From assembly GCA_947497265.1 (NCBI GenBank), contig CANMFP010000004.1, forward strand, positions 124,001 to 188,000: a stretch of DNA of 64,000 bases, given 5' to 3'. The position numbers and the translations under genes are program-made. The notes under the pieces were generated by a model, which ran no database searches, was not told the origin of the DNA, and saw only the letters and a list, made by a program, of their open reading frames with translations. Origin of the DNA: an uncultured Isoptericola sp. (GTDB lineage: Bacteria; Actinomycetota; Actinomycetes; Actinomycetales; Cellulomonadaceae). Shown piece by piece: positions 1-13,174 of this stretch (positions within the stretch are counted from its first letter, which is position 1; each line of letters opens with the position of its first letter).

Positions 1-534
1 CAGGTCCAGGTAGCGCGTGAGCTGTTCGACGCCGTCGATCTCGCCCCGGCGCTTGATCTCGATCGCTACCGTCCCGCCCTCGGCGTCCTTGGCGAGGATG
101 TCGACCGGACCGATCGCCGTCATGTACTCGCGGCGGACCAGCGTGTGGCCCGTGCCGAGGAGCTCGATCTGGGCGGCGAGCAGCTCCTGGAGATGCGCCT
201 CGACGCCGTCCTTCACCAGGCCGGGGTCGACGCCCAGGTCGTGCGCCGAGTCGTGGTGCACCTCGTGCAGGTCGATCTCCAGGCGGTCGTCCGACTTCTG
301 GTGCTGCACGGTCCACACGGCGGTCACGCCGCGGTCGGCCGCCTCCGCGTCCGGCTCCGAGACGGTCAGCGTGCAGGGCGGGCTCATCCAGTTCAACGGC
401 TTGTACGACCCGCCGTCGGAGTGGAGCAGCACGCTCCCGTCGCTCTTGACGACGAGCAGGCGCGTGGCCTGCGGCAGGTGCGCGTTGAGTCGGCCGGTGT
501 AACGAGCCGAGCAGCGGGCGACGACGAGTCGCAC
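1..534 (-). CDS. nucS: Endonuclease NucS, 3' end cut by window edge
   Basis: Mismatch-specific endonuclease of the DUF91/NucS family, which carries out non-canonical mismatch repair in actinobacteria and archaea that lack MutS/MutL. The first 178 residues are present. The N-terminal DNA-binding half (about 1-110) includes the run [11 protein letters not shown]. The start of the RecB-like nuclease domain includes [20 protein letters not shown], where D, E and K match the expected metal-binding D-ExK core. The start is a GTG with the family-typical opening MRLVVARCS. The reading frame is open to base 1, so about 50 C-terminal residues lie outside. It is the last gene of the block that follows the ATP synthase operon. 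Confidence 0.93.
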   Translation of the reverse strand, partial: MRLVVARCSARYTGRLNAHLPQATRLLVVKSDGSVLLHSDGGSYKPLNWMSPPCTLTVSEPDAEAADRGVTAVWTVQHQKSDDRLEIDLHEVHHDSAHDLGVDPGLVKDGVEAHLQELLAAQIELLGTGHTLVRREYMTAIGPVDILAKDAEGGTVAIEIKRRGEIDGVEQLTRYLDL

Positions 535-562
535 GGTCCCCCTTCGGGTGCGGTGTGGTCGG

Positions 563-979
563 TCAGACGACGAGGCCGCGGCGGCCCGGAGGTGCGGACT
601 CGAGCCACGACGCGAGACCGGCGTAGGCGCCCGAGGACATGGTCAGCTCGAAGTCGACACCGTCGTAGCGGCAGCGGACGAGGTACTGGTCGACCTGGCC
701 CGCCTGGTCCAGCGGGGCGCGACCGGTCACGGTGAGCCGGTCGCGGTGCCAGGTGCGGGTCGGGCGCGGAGCGAGCGACCAGCAGCGCCACCAGTCGATC
801 CGCCCGACGCCGTACTGGGCGATGCCGGCCGACCACGGCGCCTGGGGCCGCGCCGGCCGGGCGCCGCACGGGAAGGAACCCACGCGGCGCGAGAGCGTGC
901 GCAGGCGTGATGCTCCGAGCACCAGCCCGAGGGCGAGCACCACCGCGACCGCGATGACGACCCCGAGCGTGTACCCCAC
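563..979 (-). CDS. DUF2550 family membrane-anchored protein
   Basis: 138-residue protein with one N-terminal membrane helix (about residues 4-24, rich in V, A and L) and a basic cytoplasmic domain. The domain has the run [18 protein letters not shown] and ends in [18 protein letters not shown], both typical of the actinobacterial DUF2550 family. The function of this family is not known. The start is GTG at 979. It lies 13 bases after atpC and before nucS, a gene order common in actinobacteria, and is probably co-transcribed with the ATP synthase genes. No catalytic residues can be pointed out. Confidence 0.85.
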   Translation of the reverse strand: MGYTLGVVIAVAVVLALGLVLGASRLRTLSRRVGSFPCGARPARPQAPWSAGIAQYGVGRIDWWRCWSLAPRPTRTWHRDRLTVTGRAPLDQAGQVDQYLVRCRYDGVDFELTMSSGAYAGLASWLESAPPGRRGLVV

Positions 980-992
980 CGTGCGGCCCGCC

Positions 993-1280
993 TCAGGCCA
1001 GCGAGCTCTCGCGGCCGGAGACCTCGGTGATCTGGTCGACGACGATCGTCACGACGTTCGCGTCCACCGAGACGAAGCCTCCGCTCACCTGCGCCTCGAC
1101 CGCGACCTGTCCAGGCGCGGTGGAGACCTTCACGGTGCCGGGTCGCAGCACGGCGAGCAGCGGCGTGTGGCCGGCGAGGATGCCGATCTGACCGTCGGCG
1201 GACGGGGCGCTGACCTCGCGCGCCGCGCCGGACCAGACCTTGCGGTCGGCTGCGACGAGGTCGACGTTCAGCTCTGCCAT
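993..1280 (-). CDS. atpC: ATP synthase epsilon subunit, short form
   Basis: Epsilon subunit of F1, part of the central stalk that couples c-ring rotation to catalysis on the cytoplasmic side. The 95 residues cover only the N-terminal beta-sandwich, with the signature GQIGILAGHTPLLAVLRPG at about 30-48. The C-terminal helical hairpin that inhibits ATP hydrolysis in longer homologues (about 130 residues) is absent; the protein ends shortly after VDQITEVSG. Short forms are common in this group, so this is not read as a truncation. It is the last structural gene of the operon, 97 bases after atpD. Confidence 0.95.
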   Translation of the reverse strand: MAELNVDLVAADRKVWSGAAREVSAPSADGQIGILAGHTPLLAVLRPGTVKVSTAPGQVAVEAQVSGGFVSVDANVVTIVVDQITEVSGRESSLA

Positions 1281-1377
1281 GTCGGGCTCCCGGGTTCTTC
1301 AGTCGAGGGTGGCACGTCGTCCTGCCGACCCGTGACCGGGCCGGCAGGACGACGCGGGGGCGTCCGAGGACGAGGGC

Positions 1378-3826
<2,449 letters not shown>

Positions 3827-3830
3827 ACGA

Positions 3831-5459
3831 TCAAGCCTTCTTCTGCACGACGAGCTGCTCCTGCTCGACGTCGGTCTCCTCGTCCGCGGTGTCGCCACCG
3901 ACGAGCGGGCTCCCGTCGCCCTTGAGGAACCCGTTGCGGAAGTCGTCCACGGCCGCGGCGAGCGCGTCCTCCGTCTCCTGCTCCAGCTTGCCCGTCTTCT
4001 CGATCGTGGTGAAGACGTCGGTGTTGCGGCGCAGGTGGTCGAGCAGCTCAGACTCGAACCGCTTGACGTCCGGCACGGGAACGTCGTCGATCTTGCCCTT
4101 GGTGCCGGCCCAGATGGACGCGACCTGCTCCTCGACCGGGTACGGCGTGTACTGCGGCTGCTTGAGCAGCTCCATGAGCACCGCACCACGGGCGAGCTGG
4201 CCGCGCGACGCGGCGTCGAGGTCGGAGGCGAACATCGCGAAGGCCTCGAGCGAGCGGTACTGCGCGAGCTCGAGCTTCAGCGTGCCGGAGACCTTCTTCA
4301 TCGCCTTGACCTGTGCGTCACCACCGACTCGGGAGACGGAGATACCGACGTCGACGGCCGGGCGCTGGTCGGCGTTGAAGAGGTCCGACTGCAGGAAGAT
4401 CTGCCCGTCGGTGATGGAGATGACGTTGGTCGGGATGAAGGCCGACACGTCGTTCGCCTTCGTCTCGATGATCGGCAGACCCGTCATCGAACCGGCACCG
4501 AGCTCGTCCGAGAGCTTGGCGCAACGCTCGAGGAGGCGGGAGTGCAGGTAGAAGACGTCGCCGGGGTACGCCTCGCGGCCCGGCGGACGGCGCAGCAGCA
4601 GCGACACGGCGCGGTAGGCGTCCGCCTGCTTCGACAGGTCGTCGAAGATGATGAGGACGTGCTTGCCGTCGTACATCCAGTGCTGGCCGATGGCCGAGCC
4701 GGTGTACGGGGCGAGGTACTTGAAACCGGCCGGGTCGGACGCCGGGGCGGCCACGATCGTCGTGTAGTCGAGCGCGCCGGCCTCCTCGAGGGCGCCGCGC
4801 ACGGAGGCGATCGTCGAGCCCTTCTGGCCGATGGCGACGTAGATGCAGCGAACCTGCTTCGTCGGGTCGCCCGACTCCCAGTTGGCCTTCTGGTTGATGA
4901 TCGTGTCGACCGCGATCGCCGTCTTGCCGGTCTGGCGGTCGCCGATGATCAGCTGTCGCTGGCCACGGCCCACGGGGATCATCGAGTCGATCGCCTTGAT
5001 GCCGGTCTGCAGCGGCTCGTGCACCGACTTGCGCTGCATCACGCCGGGCGCCTGGAGCTCCAGGGCGCGGCGACCGTCGGTCTCGATCTCGCCGAGGCCG
5101 TCGATCGGGTTGCCCAGCGGGTCGACGACGCGGCCCAGGTAGCCCTCGCCGACCGGAACCGAGAGCACCTCACCGGTACGGCGGACCTCCTGGCCCTCCT
5201 CGATGCCGGTGAACTCGCCCAGGACGACGACACCGATCGTGCGCACGTCCAGGTTCAGCGCAAGGCCCAGCGTGCCGTCCTCGAAACGAAGCAGCTCGTT
5301 GGCCATGGCGCCGGGAAGGCCCTCGACATTGGCGATACCGTCGGCGGCGAAGGTGACGCGGCCGACCTCCTCGGTCACCGCGCCCTCGGGCTCGTAGGAC
5401 TTCACGAAGCTGTCCAGAGCGGCGCGGATCTCCTCCGGCCTGATCGTCAGCTCAGCCAT
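3831..5459 (-). CDS. atpA: ATP synthase alpha subunit
   Basis: Non-catalytic nucleotide-binding subunit of F1, 542 residues. The Walker A motif GDRQTGKTA and the Walker B region [17 protein letters not shown] are present. The body ends near residue 510 and is followed by an acidic and glutamine-rich tail ([15 protein letters not shown]). A C-terminal extension on alpha is an actinobacterial trait, and in mycobacteria it represses ATP hydrolysis. The start ATG at 5459 gives [19 protein letters not shown], the normal N-terminus. Confidence 0.98.
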   Translation of the reverse strand: MAELTIRPEEIRAALDSFVKSYEPEGAVTEEVGRVTFAADGIANVEGLPGAMANELLRFEDGTLGLALNLDVRTIGVVVLGEFTGIEEGQEVRRTGEVLSVPVGEGYLGRVVDPLGNPIDGLGEIETDGRRALELQAPGVMQRKSVHEPLQTGIKAIDSMIPVGRGQRQLIIGDRQTGKTAIAVDTIINQKANWESGDPTKQVRCIYVAIGQKGSTIASVRGALEEAGALDYTTIVAAPASDPAGFKYLAPYTGSAIGQHWMYDGKHVLIIFDDLSKQADAYRAVSLLLRRPPGREAYPGDVFYLHSRLLERCAKLSDELGAGSMTGLPIIETKANDVSAFIPTNVISITDGQIFLQSDLFNADQRPAVDVGISVSRVGGDAQVKAMKKVSGTLKLELAQYRSLEAFAMFASDLDAASRGQLARGAVLMELLKQPQYTPYPVEEQVASIWAGTKGKIDDVPVPDVKRFESELLDHLRRNTDVFTTIEKTGKLEQETEDALAAAVDDFRNGFLKGDGSPLVGGDTADEETDVEQEQLVVQKKA

Positions 5460-5538
5460 TGCTCTTCTCCTGTCGTGGCCGCGTCTGCGACCGAACGTTC
5501 ATCTGCGCCGACCGGTGGCCGGCTGGGCGTCGAATGGA

Positions 5539-6350
5539 TCAGCCGGCCAGCCGGCGACGGGCGTCAGCCAGGCGGGACAGCACGGTGGAGTCGACGACGT
5601 CTGCGCCGACCTGGATTCGCAGCCCGCCCACGACGGCCGGGTCGACCGTCACGTTGAGCTGCACGGGGCGGCCGTAGGCGCGCTCGAGGATCTCGCCGAG
5701 ACGCTGCTCCTGCGCCCCGGTCAGCACCGAGCCGCTCGTCACGGTGGCGACGAGGCGCTGGCGGCGCTCGGCCGCCACGTCCCCGTACCACGTGAGCGTC
5801 GGCACGAACCGGCGGCCGCGCAGCGTCGTGGTCGCGCGACGCACCAGCGCCAGCGTGACCTCGTCGACCTTGCCTTCGACCAGCGCGTCGACCAGCGCCG
5901 TGCGGCGGGCCGGGTCGGTGGTCTCGTCGGACAGGATCTGCCGGGCCTCGCGCTGACCGACCAGCGCACGCGTCAGGCGGAAGAGCTCGTCCTCCACCGT
6001 CTCGAGCGCACCGCGCGACTCCGCCGCGGCCAGCAGCGCGTCCACGCCGAGCCGCTCGACGGCGTCGACCAGGTCGGCGTCGCTCGACCAGCGCGACCGG
6101 GTGAGACCCGACACGAGGTCGACCACACGCTCGTCGAACCCGGTCAGCACGGCCGACACGAGGCGTGCCTTGTCCTCACCGTTCCGCGACGGGTCCGCGA
6201 GCGAGCGGCGCAGCGCACCGGACTCGTCGAGCGCGGTCACGACGGCGAACAGCTGCTCACCGAGCGTGACCGACTCGCCGGCCGCGGACCGCAGCACCGG
6301 CTCGAGCCGCTCCTGGGCGGCCGCCAGCGATGCTCCGCTCGTTCCTCGCA

Positions 6351-6351
<1 letters not shown>
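5539..6351 (-). CDS. atpH: ATP synthase delta subunit
   Basis: Peripheral-stalk subunit (OSCP type) linking subunit b to the top of F1, 270 residues. This is the long actinobacterial form; it is not fused to a second b subunit as in mycobacteria. The C-terminal domain contains the OSCP signature GGLRIQVGADVVDSTVLSRL. The start ATG at 6351 shares one base with the atpF stop (TGATG), so translation is coupled. The open frame continues upstream inside atpF, but MRGTSGASLAAAQERLEP is the natural start. Confidence 0.95.
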
Positions 6352-7246
<895 letters not shown>

Positions 7247-7270
7247 TCAGTCGAGGAGCCGACCGCGAGG

Positions 7271-8158
7271 TCAGTGCTCCTCCTCCAGCGAGAGGCTGAT
7301 GTAGACCGCGGCGAGCAGGGCGAAGATGTACGCCTGCAGCAGCGCCACCAGGATCTCGAACAGCGTGATGGCGAAACCGCCGGCGAGCGTGAGCACGCCG
7401 ATCCCCTTGAGGGCCGGAGCCGCCTCGAGCAGGAAGAAGTGCGTCGCCGCGAAGCACAGCACGAGCATGATGTGCCCGGCGATCATGTTGGCCGCGAGTC
7501 GCAGCGCGAGCGAGAGCGGACGGACCACGAGGATCTGCAGCAGCTCGATCGGCGTCACGATGAAGTAGATCGGCCACGGGATGCCGGGCGGGAAGAGGTT
7601 GTTCTTCAGGTAGCCGCCGAGCCCGTGCTGGCGGATGCCCACCCACCAGTAGGTGGCGAAGACCCACAGGGCAAGCACCAGCGGCAGACCGATCCGGGAC
7701 GTTCCCGCCAGGTTGAGGAACGGGATGATCCCCGTGATGTTGAAAACGAGGATCGCCAGGAAGATCGTCGTCAGCATGGGGACGAAGCGCCGGGCGTTCG
7801 CCTTGCCGAGGATCTCCTCCGCGATCTGGACCCGCACGAAGTCGAGGATCATCTCGATGGCGCCCTGGAACCGGCCGGGCACGAGCCTGGCCCGCCGGGC
7901 GGCGACGACGAAGACCGCGAGCAGCACGATCACCGCGAGGACACGGATGATCCAGATCCGGTCGATCTGGAAGATCGTGTCCTCGAAGAGGATCGCCGGC
8001 GGGAAGAACTCGTCGATGGACGGCACGTGGAAGCCGCCCTCACCCTCGGAGGCGGCGAACAGCGTGGGGGTCGCTGACGTAAACAGGAGGACTCCCGGAG
8101 GTCGAAGGTCTTGCAGCACTCCCACGGTCGTGGGCACGCCGTCGGACCTGGCCGTCAT
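7271..8158 (-). CDS. atpB: ATP synthase subunit a
   Basis: Proton-channel subunit a of Fo, 295 residues with several membrane helices. The key arginine lies in the run RPLSLALRLAANMIAGH, and the last helix includes LVALLQAYIFALLAAVYI. The ATG at 8158 is used. A TAGGCT box lies only 12 bases upstream, so a transcript from it would have a leader of about five bases. This is the first membrane subunit of the operon, 140 bases after the AtpI-like gene. Confidence 0.96.
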   Translation of the reverse strand: MTARSDGVPTTVGVLQDLRPPGVLLFTSATPTLFAASEGEGGFHVPSIDEFFPPAILFEDTIFQIDRIWIIRVLAVIVLLAVFVVAARRARLVPGRFQGAIEMILDFVRVQIAEEILGKANARRFVPMLTTIFLAILVFNITGIIPFLNLAGTSRIGLPLVLALWVFATYWWVGIRQHGLGGYLKNNLFPPGIPWPIYFIVTPIELLQILVVRPLSLALRLAANMIAGHIMLVLCFAATHFFLLEAAPALKGIGVLTLAGGFAITLFEILVALLQAYIFALLAAVYISLSLEEEH

Positions 8159-8170
8159 GGATTCGGGTAC

Positions 8171-8176
8171 AGCCTA
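8171..8176 (-). promoter_or_regulatory. Possible -10 box of the atp operon
   Basis: TAGGCT reads on the minus strand and ends 12 bases before the atpB ATG. It fits the actinobacterial SigA -10 pattern TANNNT. No clear -35 hexamer is visible at 16-18 bases. It lies in the 140-base gap between the AtpI-like gene and atpB, where an internal operon promoter would be expected. Confidence 0.35.
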
Positions 8177-8298
8177 CCGGACGCTGTGCCGTGCTCCGAC
8201 ACATCCACGACGATCCGAGGCTGCAATCCTGCGCCTTGTGAACGACCGCACTTTCTCGCGTCCGACCGGCGGGCCGCGCGGGCGGCCGGGGCACGGGG

Positions 8299-8775
8299 TC
8301 AGGGCTGGACGTATGGCATCCGCGCACCCTTGACCGCCAGGTAGTCGAGCAGCGCGGAACCGATCGCCCCGATCGCCAGCACCACGAAGAGCACGTACGG
8401 GTCGTAGAAGTCGGCACCCCGCAGCACGGCCAGGACGACGACCAGCACGACGATCTTGGCCAGCCAGGTCCCCATGACCACGCCAGCCATCACCGTGGGG
8501 GGCTTGCCCACCGTGCGCTGCATCGACCAGACGGTCGTGGCGCAGAAGAGCGCGGCGAGCGCGGCTCCGACGAGAGCACCCCAGAGCCCTTCGGTCCCCG
8601 CGACGAGCACACCGACGGCAGAGCCCAGCACCACGAGCGCCCCCACGAGGACGAGCGTCCACCGCATCGCGCGGCGCAGCATGGCGCGCTCGCCGGCCTG
8701 GACCTCGTCGAACGAGCGGCCCGGAGCCCCGGCCGGCTCGTCAGGGTTGTCCGGGGCGGGTGGCTGTGCGGTCAT
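8299..8775 (-). CDS. AtpI-like small membrane protein
   Basis: 158-residue protein with an N-terminal Pro/Ala/Glu-rich cytoplasmic part (1-35) and four predicted membrane helices starting at about 40, 65, 95 and 123. Position directly before the ATP synthase genes and topology both fit the AtpI/Uup-type assembly factor family, whose members help c-ring assembly or magnesium supply. Sequence similarity to classical AtpI is weak to my reading, so the call rests partly on context. Its start lies inside the end of the preceding glycosyltransferase gene (35-base overlap), implying coupled translation. Confidence 0.7.
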   Translation of the reverse strand: MTAQPPAPDNPDEPAGAPGRSFDEVQAGERAMLRRAMRWTLVLVGALVVLGSAVGVLVAGTEGLWGALVGAALAALFCATTVWSMQRTVGKPPTVMAGVVMGTWLAKIVVLVVVLAVLRGADFYDPYVLFVVLAIGAIGSALLDYLAVKGARMPYVQP

Positions 8776-9964
8776 GGTCCGACTCCTTCGACTGCGGTTT
8801 CACGGGGGGCGGGGCGGCTACCTGCGCTGTCGGCAACGCACCGGAGGCGACGTCGTCGTCCAGGAAGCGACCCCTGGTGCGCAGCGGTCCGAGCGTCAGC
8901 AGCAGGGCGACGACGACGGCGACGAGCAACCAGACGAGGACCACCTGCCAGCGCCAGCGGACGAACGCGGACGCGCCGAACGCGAACACCGCCGTCCAGA
9001 CGTACAGGATCAGCACGGCACGGCGGTGCGAGTGCCCGAGGGCCAGCATCCGGTGGTGCAGGTGCATCCGGTCCGGGGCCATGGGCGACTTGCCCGCGGC
9101 GAGCCGCCGCACCACGGCCATCGTCATGTCGAGCAGCGGCAGCATCGCGACCGCGAGCGGCAGCAGCAGGGGGATGAACAGCGGCGCACGCTGGGCCCCG
9201 GACAGCGCGTCGGTGATCGTCGGGTCGATCCGACCGGTCACCGAGATCGCCGCACCGGCGAGGACCAGCCCGAGCACCATCGAGCCCGAGTCGCCCATGA
9301 AGATGTGCGACGGGTAGAAGTTGTGCGGCAGGAAGCCGAGACAGACGCCGACCAGCACGGCCGTCATCATGGCCGCGAGGCTCGAGAAGTCCGTGGGGCT
9401 CGCCTGCGTCGTGAGCGAGTAGGTGTACAGGAAGAACGCGGAGCCGCCGATCGCCACGATCCCGGCCGCCAGCCCGTCGAGCCCGTCGACGAAGTTCACG
9501 GCGTTCATCGCCACGACCACCACCAGCACGGTGACGAACAGCGACAGCCTGGCCGACGGGATGGTGAGCCCGCCGGGAGTCGGCAGCGACGTGAGCTGGA
9601 CCTGGTTGAACGCCATGAAGCCGGCGGCGAGCACCTGGCCGGCCAGCTTGGTCATCCAGTCGAGGTCCCAGACGTCGTCGGCCCACCCGAGCAGGCAGAC
9701 GATGACCGCTCCCCCGAGGATGCCGAGCACCTGCGGCTCTTCCGCCACCCCGTCGAGGAACGGCATCTGCCCGGCGACCAGCACGGCGACGACGATCCCC
9801 AGCAGCATCGCCAGGCCACCGAGGCGCGGCGTCGGCAGCACGTGGACGTCGCGCGCGCGGACGGCGGAGATGGCGTTCGTCTTGTTGGCGACCCACCGCG
9901 CTCCGGGGGTGGCCAGGTACGTCACCGCCGCGGCGATGAGCATGACCAGGAGGTAGGCCCTCAC
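8741..9964 (-). CDS. MraY/WecA-family phospho-GlcNAc transferase
   Basis: Polytopic membrane enzyme of 407 residues that transfers a sugar-1-phosphate (probably GlcNAc-1-phosphate) to undecaprenyl or decaprenyl phosphate to start cell-wall polymer synthesis. The family motifs are present: HVLPTPRLGGLAML near residue 41, the aspartate-rich AMNAVNFVDGLDGLAAG, the GDSGSMVLG motif, and the histidine loop DRMHLHHRMLALGHSHR. The HLHHR form and overall length favour WecA/TagO over MraY. The start overlaps the preceding gene's stop by four bases (ATGA). The same position before atpI is seen in other actinobacteria. Confidence 0.9.
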   Translation of the reverse strand: MRAYLLVMLIAAAVTYLATPGARWVANKTNAISAVRARDVHVLPTPRLGGLAMLLGIVVAVLVAGQMPFLDGVAEEPQVLGILGGAVIVCLLGWADDVWDLDWMTKLAGQVLAAGFMAFNQVQLTSLPTPGGLTIPSARLSLFVTVLVVVVAMNAVNFVDGLDGLAAGIVAIGGSAFFLYTYSLTTQASPTDFSSLAAMMTAVLVGVCLGFLPHNFYPSHIFMGDSGSMVLGLVLAGAAISVTGRIDPTITDALSGAQRAPLFIPLLLPLAVAMLPLLDMTMAVVRRLAAGKSPMAPDRMHLHHRMLALGHSHRRAVLILYVWTAVFAFGASAFVRWRWQVVLVWLLVAVVVALLLTLGPLRTRGRFLDDDVASGALPTAQVAAPPPVKPQSKESDHDRTATRPGQP

Positions 9965-10632
9965 CCGGCCGGCACCTCGCTCGTCTCCTCGCCGACGCCC
10001 AGCACGGGCGCGACCTCACGGAGCTGCTCCAGGGACACGGCGCCGTCGCGCGCGACGCGCAGGTGCTCGCCCGTCGCGTCCACGATGGTGGACGCCACGC
10101 CACCGGGCGCGGTCCCCCCGTCGAGGTAGCAGCGGACGGCGTCCCCGAGCTGCTCGACGGCGTCGCCCGCCTCGCGCGCCGCGGCCTGACCGGTGCGGTT
10201 CGCGCTGGAGACGGCGAGCGGTCCGGTGCGACGCAGCAGCGCCAGCGCGGCCTCGTGGTCGGGCATGCGCAGGGCCACGGTCCCGTGCGTCTCCCCCAGG
10301 TCCCACTGCAGGGAGGGCTGGGCACGCAGGATGATGGTGAAGCCGCCGGGCCAGAAGGCCTCGACGAGAGCCCGCGCCGCGTCGGGCACCTCGGTCGCCA
10401 GCCCGTCCAGGGTGCGCGCGTCCGGCACGAGCACCGGCGGCGGCATCTGGCGCCCCCGCCCCTTGGCCGCCAGGAGCGCGGCGACCGCGGCGGCGTCGAA
10501 GGCGTCGGCCCCGATGCCGTAGACAGTGTCGGTCGGGAGGACCACGAGTCCGCCGCGGGAGATCGCGTTGACCGCCTCGTCGATGCCGGGTCCCCAGGTG
10601 TTCGCGTCGGTGACGTCGTGCACGCTGCTCAC
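9961..10632 (-). CDS. tsaC: L-threonylcarbamoyladenylate synthase (Sua5/YrdC family)
   Basis: Makes threonylcarbamoyl-AMP from threonine, bicarbonate and ATP, the first step of the t6A37 modification of ANN-decoding tRNAs. 223 residues with the YrdC fold: GGLVVLPTDTVYGIGADA, then AAKGRGRQMPPPVLV, then GPLAVSSANRTGQ. The C-terminal Sua5 extension is short. The open frame runs back into prmC, but the GTG at 10632 is chosen because it overlaps the prmC stop (GTGA) and precedes the conserved domain correctly. Confidence 0.93.
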   Translation of the reverse strand: MSSVHDVTDANTWGPGIDEAVNAISRGGLVVLPTDTVYGIGADAFDAAAVAALLAAKGRGRQMPPPVLVPDARTLDGLATEVPDAARALVEAFWPGGFTIILRAQPSLQWDLGETHGTVALRMPDHEAALALLRRTGPLAVSSANRTGQAAAREAGDAVEQLGDAVRCYLDGGTAPGGVASTIVDATGEHLRVARDGAVSLEQLREVAPVLGVGEETSEVPAG

Positions 10633-11603
10633 ACGTCCCAGTCTGTCACGGTTCGTAGGGCGTCCCGTGCACGCGTCGGTCGCCGCGCGACGACCATCCG
10701 AGGCCGTCCGGCGAGGTCCGGTCGGGTGACCGCGTCCACCAGCCCCGCACGGGCGGCGGTCGCGCGAGCCGCCTCGGCCTGCACCTCGGCGTGCTCCATG
10801 ACGTAGAGGCCACCGGGTCGCAGGAGCCGCACGGCTGCCGCCGTCACCCCGCGGGGCACCTCGAGCCCGTCGTCGCCCAGCCCGTAGAGCGCCACCGCCG
10901 GGTCGTGGTCGGCGACCTCCGGGTCGTGCGGCACGGCGCCCGGCGGTACGTACGGCGGGTTGGAGACCACGACGTCGGCGGTCCCGTCGAGCTCCGCCAG
11001 GGCCGTCCGGGCGTCGCCTCGCACCAGGTGCACGACGGCGGCCCCGGCGGCCGTGACCGCCTCGACGTTGCGTGCCGCCCACCCGTGGGCGGCGGCGTCG
11101 AGCTCCACGGCATGCACGACCGCTCCCGGGACCTCCGTCGCGACGGACAGCGCGATCGCACCCGAACCGGTGCACAGGTCGACGACGACGGCGCTGCCCC
11201 GGTCGGCGACGGCGTGGGCCGCGGCGTCGATCGCCACCTGGGCGACCTCCTCCGTCTCGGGACGGGGCACGAAGACACCCGGCCCCACCGCGAGCTCGAG
11301 GTGCCGGAACGCGGCCGACCCGGTGAGGTGCTGCAGCGGCTCGCGGCGGACGCGGCGCGCCACGAGGCGGGCGAAGCGATCGGTGACGGCGCCGTCGTCC
11401 GGGGCACCGCCGTCGGGCACGGTGTTCGCGACCGGGGTGTCCAGCAGAGCGAGGCGTCGCACCTCGCCGCGGTCCACGCCGAGCACGTGGGCGAGCAGGA
11501 CCTCGGCGTCCACCCGGGGCGACGGCACCGCCGCGTCGGCGAGCGTCGCGGTCGCCGCGCGCAGCAGGGCGGCAGCACCCGGCACGGTCACGCGGTCAGG
11601 CAT
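10629..11603 (-). CDS. prmC: Release factor glutamine methyltransferase PrmC
   Basis: Methylates the glutamine of the GGQ motif in RF1 and RF2 using S-adenosylmethionine. 324 residues: an N-terminal helical domain (about 1-90), the SAM-binding motif [16 protein letters not shown], and the catalytic NPPY in [16 protein letters not shown]. An insertion near residues 60-75 ([14 protein letters not shown]) lengthens it slightly relative to E. coli. It follows prfA, its substrate gene, with an 8-base overlap. Confidence 0.95.
   Translation of the reverse strand: MPDRVTVPGAAALLRAATATLADAAVPSPRVDAEVLLAHVLGVDRGEVRRLALLDTPVANTVPDGGAPDDGAVTDRFARLVARRVRREPLQHLTGSAAFRHLELAVGPGVFVPRPETEEVAQVAIDAAAHAVADRGSAVVVDLCTGSGAIALSVATEVPGAVVHAVELDAAAHGWAARNVEAVTAAGAAVVHLVRGDARTALAELDGTADVVVSNPPYVPPGAVPHDPEVADHDPAVALYGLGDDGLEVPRGVTAAAVRLLRPGGLYVMEHAEVQAEAARATAARAGLVDAVTRPDLAGRPRMVVARRPTRARDALRTVTDWDV
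10640..10645 (-). promoter_or_regulatory. Possible -10 box for a leaderless tsaC transcript
   Basis: CAGACT on the minus strand ends exactly seven bases before the tsaC GTG, so transcription would start at or next to the start codon. The same hexamer lies six bases before the mtrA ATG. It is inside prmC, and no -35 is evident. Confidence 0.3.
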
Positions 11604-12687
11604 CGCCGGCCGCGGCCAGCCGGGCCGCCTCGTCGGCGTCGATCGCCGACTGCACCACCGGGTCCAGGTCCCCCGCCAGCACGTGGTCGAGGTTGTACGC
11701 CTTGTAGCCGGTGCGGTGGTCCGCGATCCGGTTCTCCGGGAAGTTGTAGGTGCGGATCCGCTCCGACCGGTCGACGGTCCGGATCTGGGAACGCCGGATG
11801 TCGGCCGCCGCCGCGGCCGCCGCCTCCTGCTGCGCGGCGAGCAGCCGCGCCCGGAGCACGCGCATCGCCTGCTCCTTGTTCTGGAGCTGCGACTTCTCGT
11901 TCTGCATCGACACCACGATGCCGGTGGGCAAGTGGGTGATGCGCACCGCGGAGTCGGTCGTGTTCACGGACTGGCCGCCCGGGCCGGAGGACCGGTACAC
12001 GTCGATGCGCAGGTCGTTCGTGTCGATCTCGACCTCGCCCGGGTCGTCGACCTCCGGGAAGACGAGCACACCGGCGGCCGAGGTGTGGATGCGGCCCTGC
12101 GACTCGGTGACGGGCACCCGCTGGACCCGGTGCACGCCACCCTCGTACTTGAGGTGGGCCCAGACGCCGTCGCCCGGATCCTGAGGCGTGCCCTTGGACT
12201 TGATCGCGACCTGGACGTCCTTGTACCCGCCGAGCTCGGTGTCGGTGGCCTCGAGCACCTGGGTGCTCCAACCGTGCCGCTCGGCGTACCGCAGGTACAT
12301 GCGCAACAGGTCGCCGGCGAAGAGTGCCGACTCGTCGCCGCCCTCCCCCGCCTTGATCTCGAGGATGACGTCGCGGCCGTCGTCCGGGTCGCGCGGGACG
12401 AGCACCCGCCGCAGGTGCTCGGCGGCGTCGTCCAGGGCCGACCGCATGGCGGGCAGCTCGGCGGCGAACGTCGCGTCGTCCCGGGCCAGCTCGGCGGCCG
12501 TCTCCGCGTCGTCGCGCGCAGCCTGCCACGTTCGGTACGCACCCACGACCCGGTTGAGCTCCGCGTACCGTCGCCCGAGCGTGCGGGCCCGGCCGGCGTC
12601 CGCGTGCACCGCCGGGTCCGCCAGCTCGCGCTCGATCTCGGCGTGCTCGGCGAGCAGCGGCTCCGCCACCGCGAAGTCTTCGGTCAC
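11596..12687 (-). CDS. prfA: Peptide chain release factor 1
   Basis: RF1 recognises UAA and UAG and triggers peptide release. 363 residues with the GGQ loop in [20 protein letters not shown] and the long N-terminal helical domain. The start is GTG at 12687 ([19 protein letters not shown]). It follows rpmE after a strong hairpin, so most prfA message probably comes from read-through or from a promoter in the 160-base gap. prmC and tsaC follow with overlaps. Confidence 0.97.
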   Translation of the reverse strand: MTEDFAVAEPLLAEHAEIERELADPAVHADAGRARTLGRRYAELNRVVGAYRTWQAARDDAETAAELARDDATFAAELPAMRSALDDAAEHLRRVLVPRDPDDGRDVILEIKAGEGGDESALFAGDLLRMYLRYAERHGWSTQVLEATDTELGGYKDVQVAIKSKGTPQDPGDGVWAHLKYEGGVHRVQRVPVTESQGRIHTSAAGVLVFPEVDDPGEVEIDTNDLRIDVYRSSGPGGQSVNTTDSAVRITHLPTGIVVSMQNEKSQLQNKEQAMRVLRARLLAAQQEAAAAAAADIRRSQIRTVDRSERIRTYNFPENRIADHRTGYKAYNLDHVLAGDLDPVVQSAIDADEAARLAAAGDA

Positions 12688-12779
12688 GTCAGCTCTTCTC
12701 TCTCATCGATCGCGCAGGCCGTCGACGTCGGTCCGCAGATCTCCTTGCCCCCGACGGACGGACGGTGGGGAGACACGAC

Positions 12780-12840
12780 AGCGCCGGTGGTCCGACGTCC
12801 GACTGCCCCTGGAGAGGTTGTCGGGCGGACCACCGGCGCT
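12780..12840 (-). terminator. Hairpin terminator after rpmE
   Basis: Perfect 15-base arms at 12780-12794 and 12826-12840 (AGCGCCGGTGGTCCG and its complement). A further five-base pair inside the loop (CCGAC/GTCGG) extends the stem. It starts nine bases after the rpmE stop on the minus strand. There is no U-tract, as is usual for actinobacterial I-shaped terminators. Confidence 0.8.
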
Positions 12841-12849
12841 GCGGAGGTG

Positions 12850-13056
12850 CTACTTCTTGCCGTAGCGGGCCTGGAACCGGGCGACGCGGCCACCGGTGTC
12901 CAGGATCTTCTGCTTGCCCGTGTAGAACGGGTGGCAGGCGCTGCACACGTCCGCCGCGATCTTGCCCGACTTCTCGGTGCTGCGGGTCGTGAACGTGTTG
13001 CCACAGGTACAGGTCACCTCGGTGACGACGTACTCGGGGTGGATTCCGGACTTCAT
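12850..13056 (-). CDS. rpmE: Ribosomal protein bL31, zinc-binding form
   Basis: 68-residue large-subunit protein. Two cysteine pairs, CTCG near residue 16 and CSAC near residue 38, make this the C+ zinc-carrying paralogue; the C- form, used under zinc starvation, lacks them. The N-terminus [19 protein letters not shown] and the C-terminal FQARYGKK are typical. It is a single gene 118 bases after rho, closed by a strong hairpin terminator. Confidence 0.98.
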   Translation of the reverse strand: MKSGIHPEYVVTEVTCTCGNTFTTRSTEKSGKIAADVCSACHPFYTGKQKILDTGGRVARFQARYGKK

Positions 13057-13174
13057 GATGCTCCTTGGTGTGATGCCGCCGGGTCGCCTCGCAGGACAGC
13101 GAGCCGTGAACCGGACAGCCGACGAACCATTGTGCCAGAACGCGTGCGCGCCTGGAATGTTCTCCGCTGTGACG

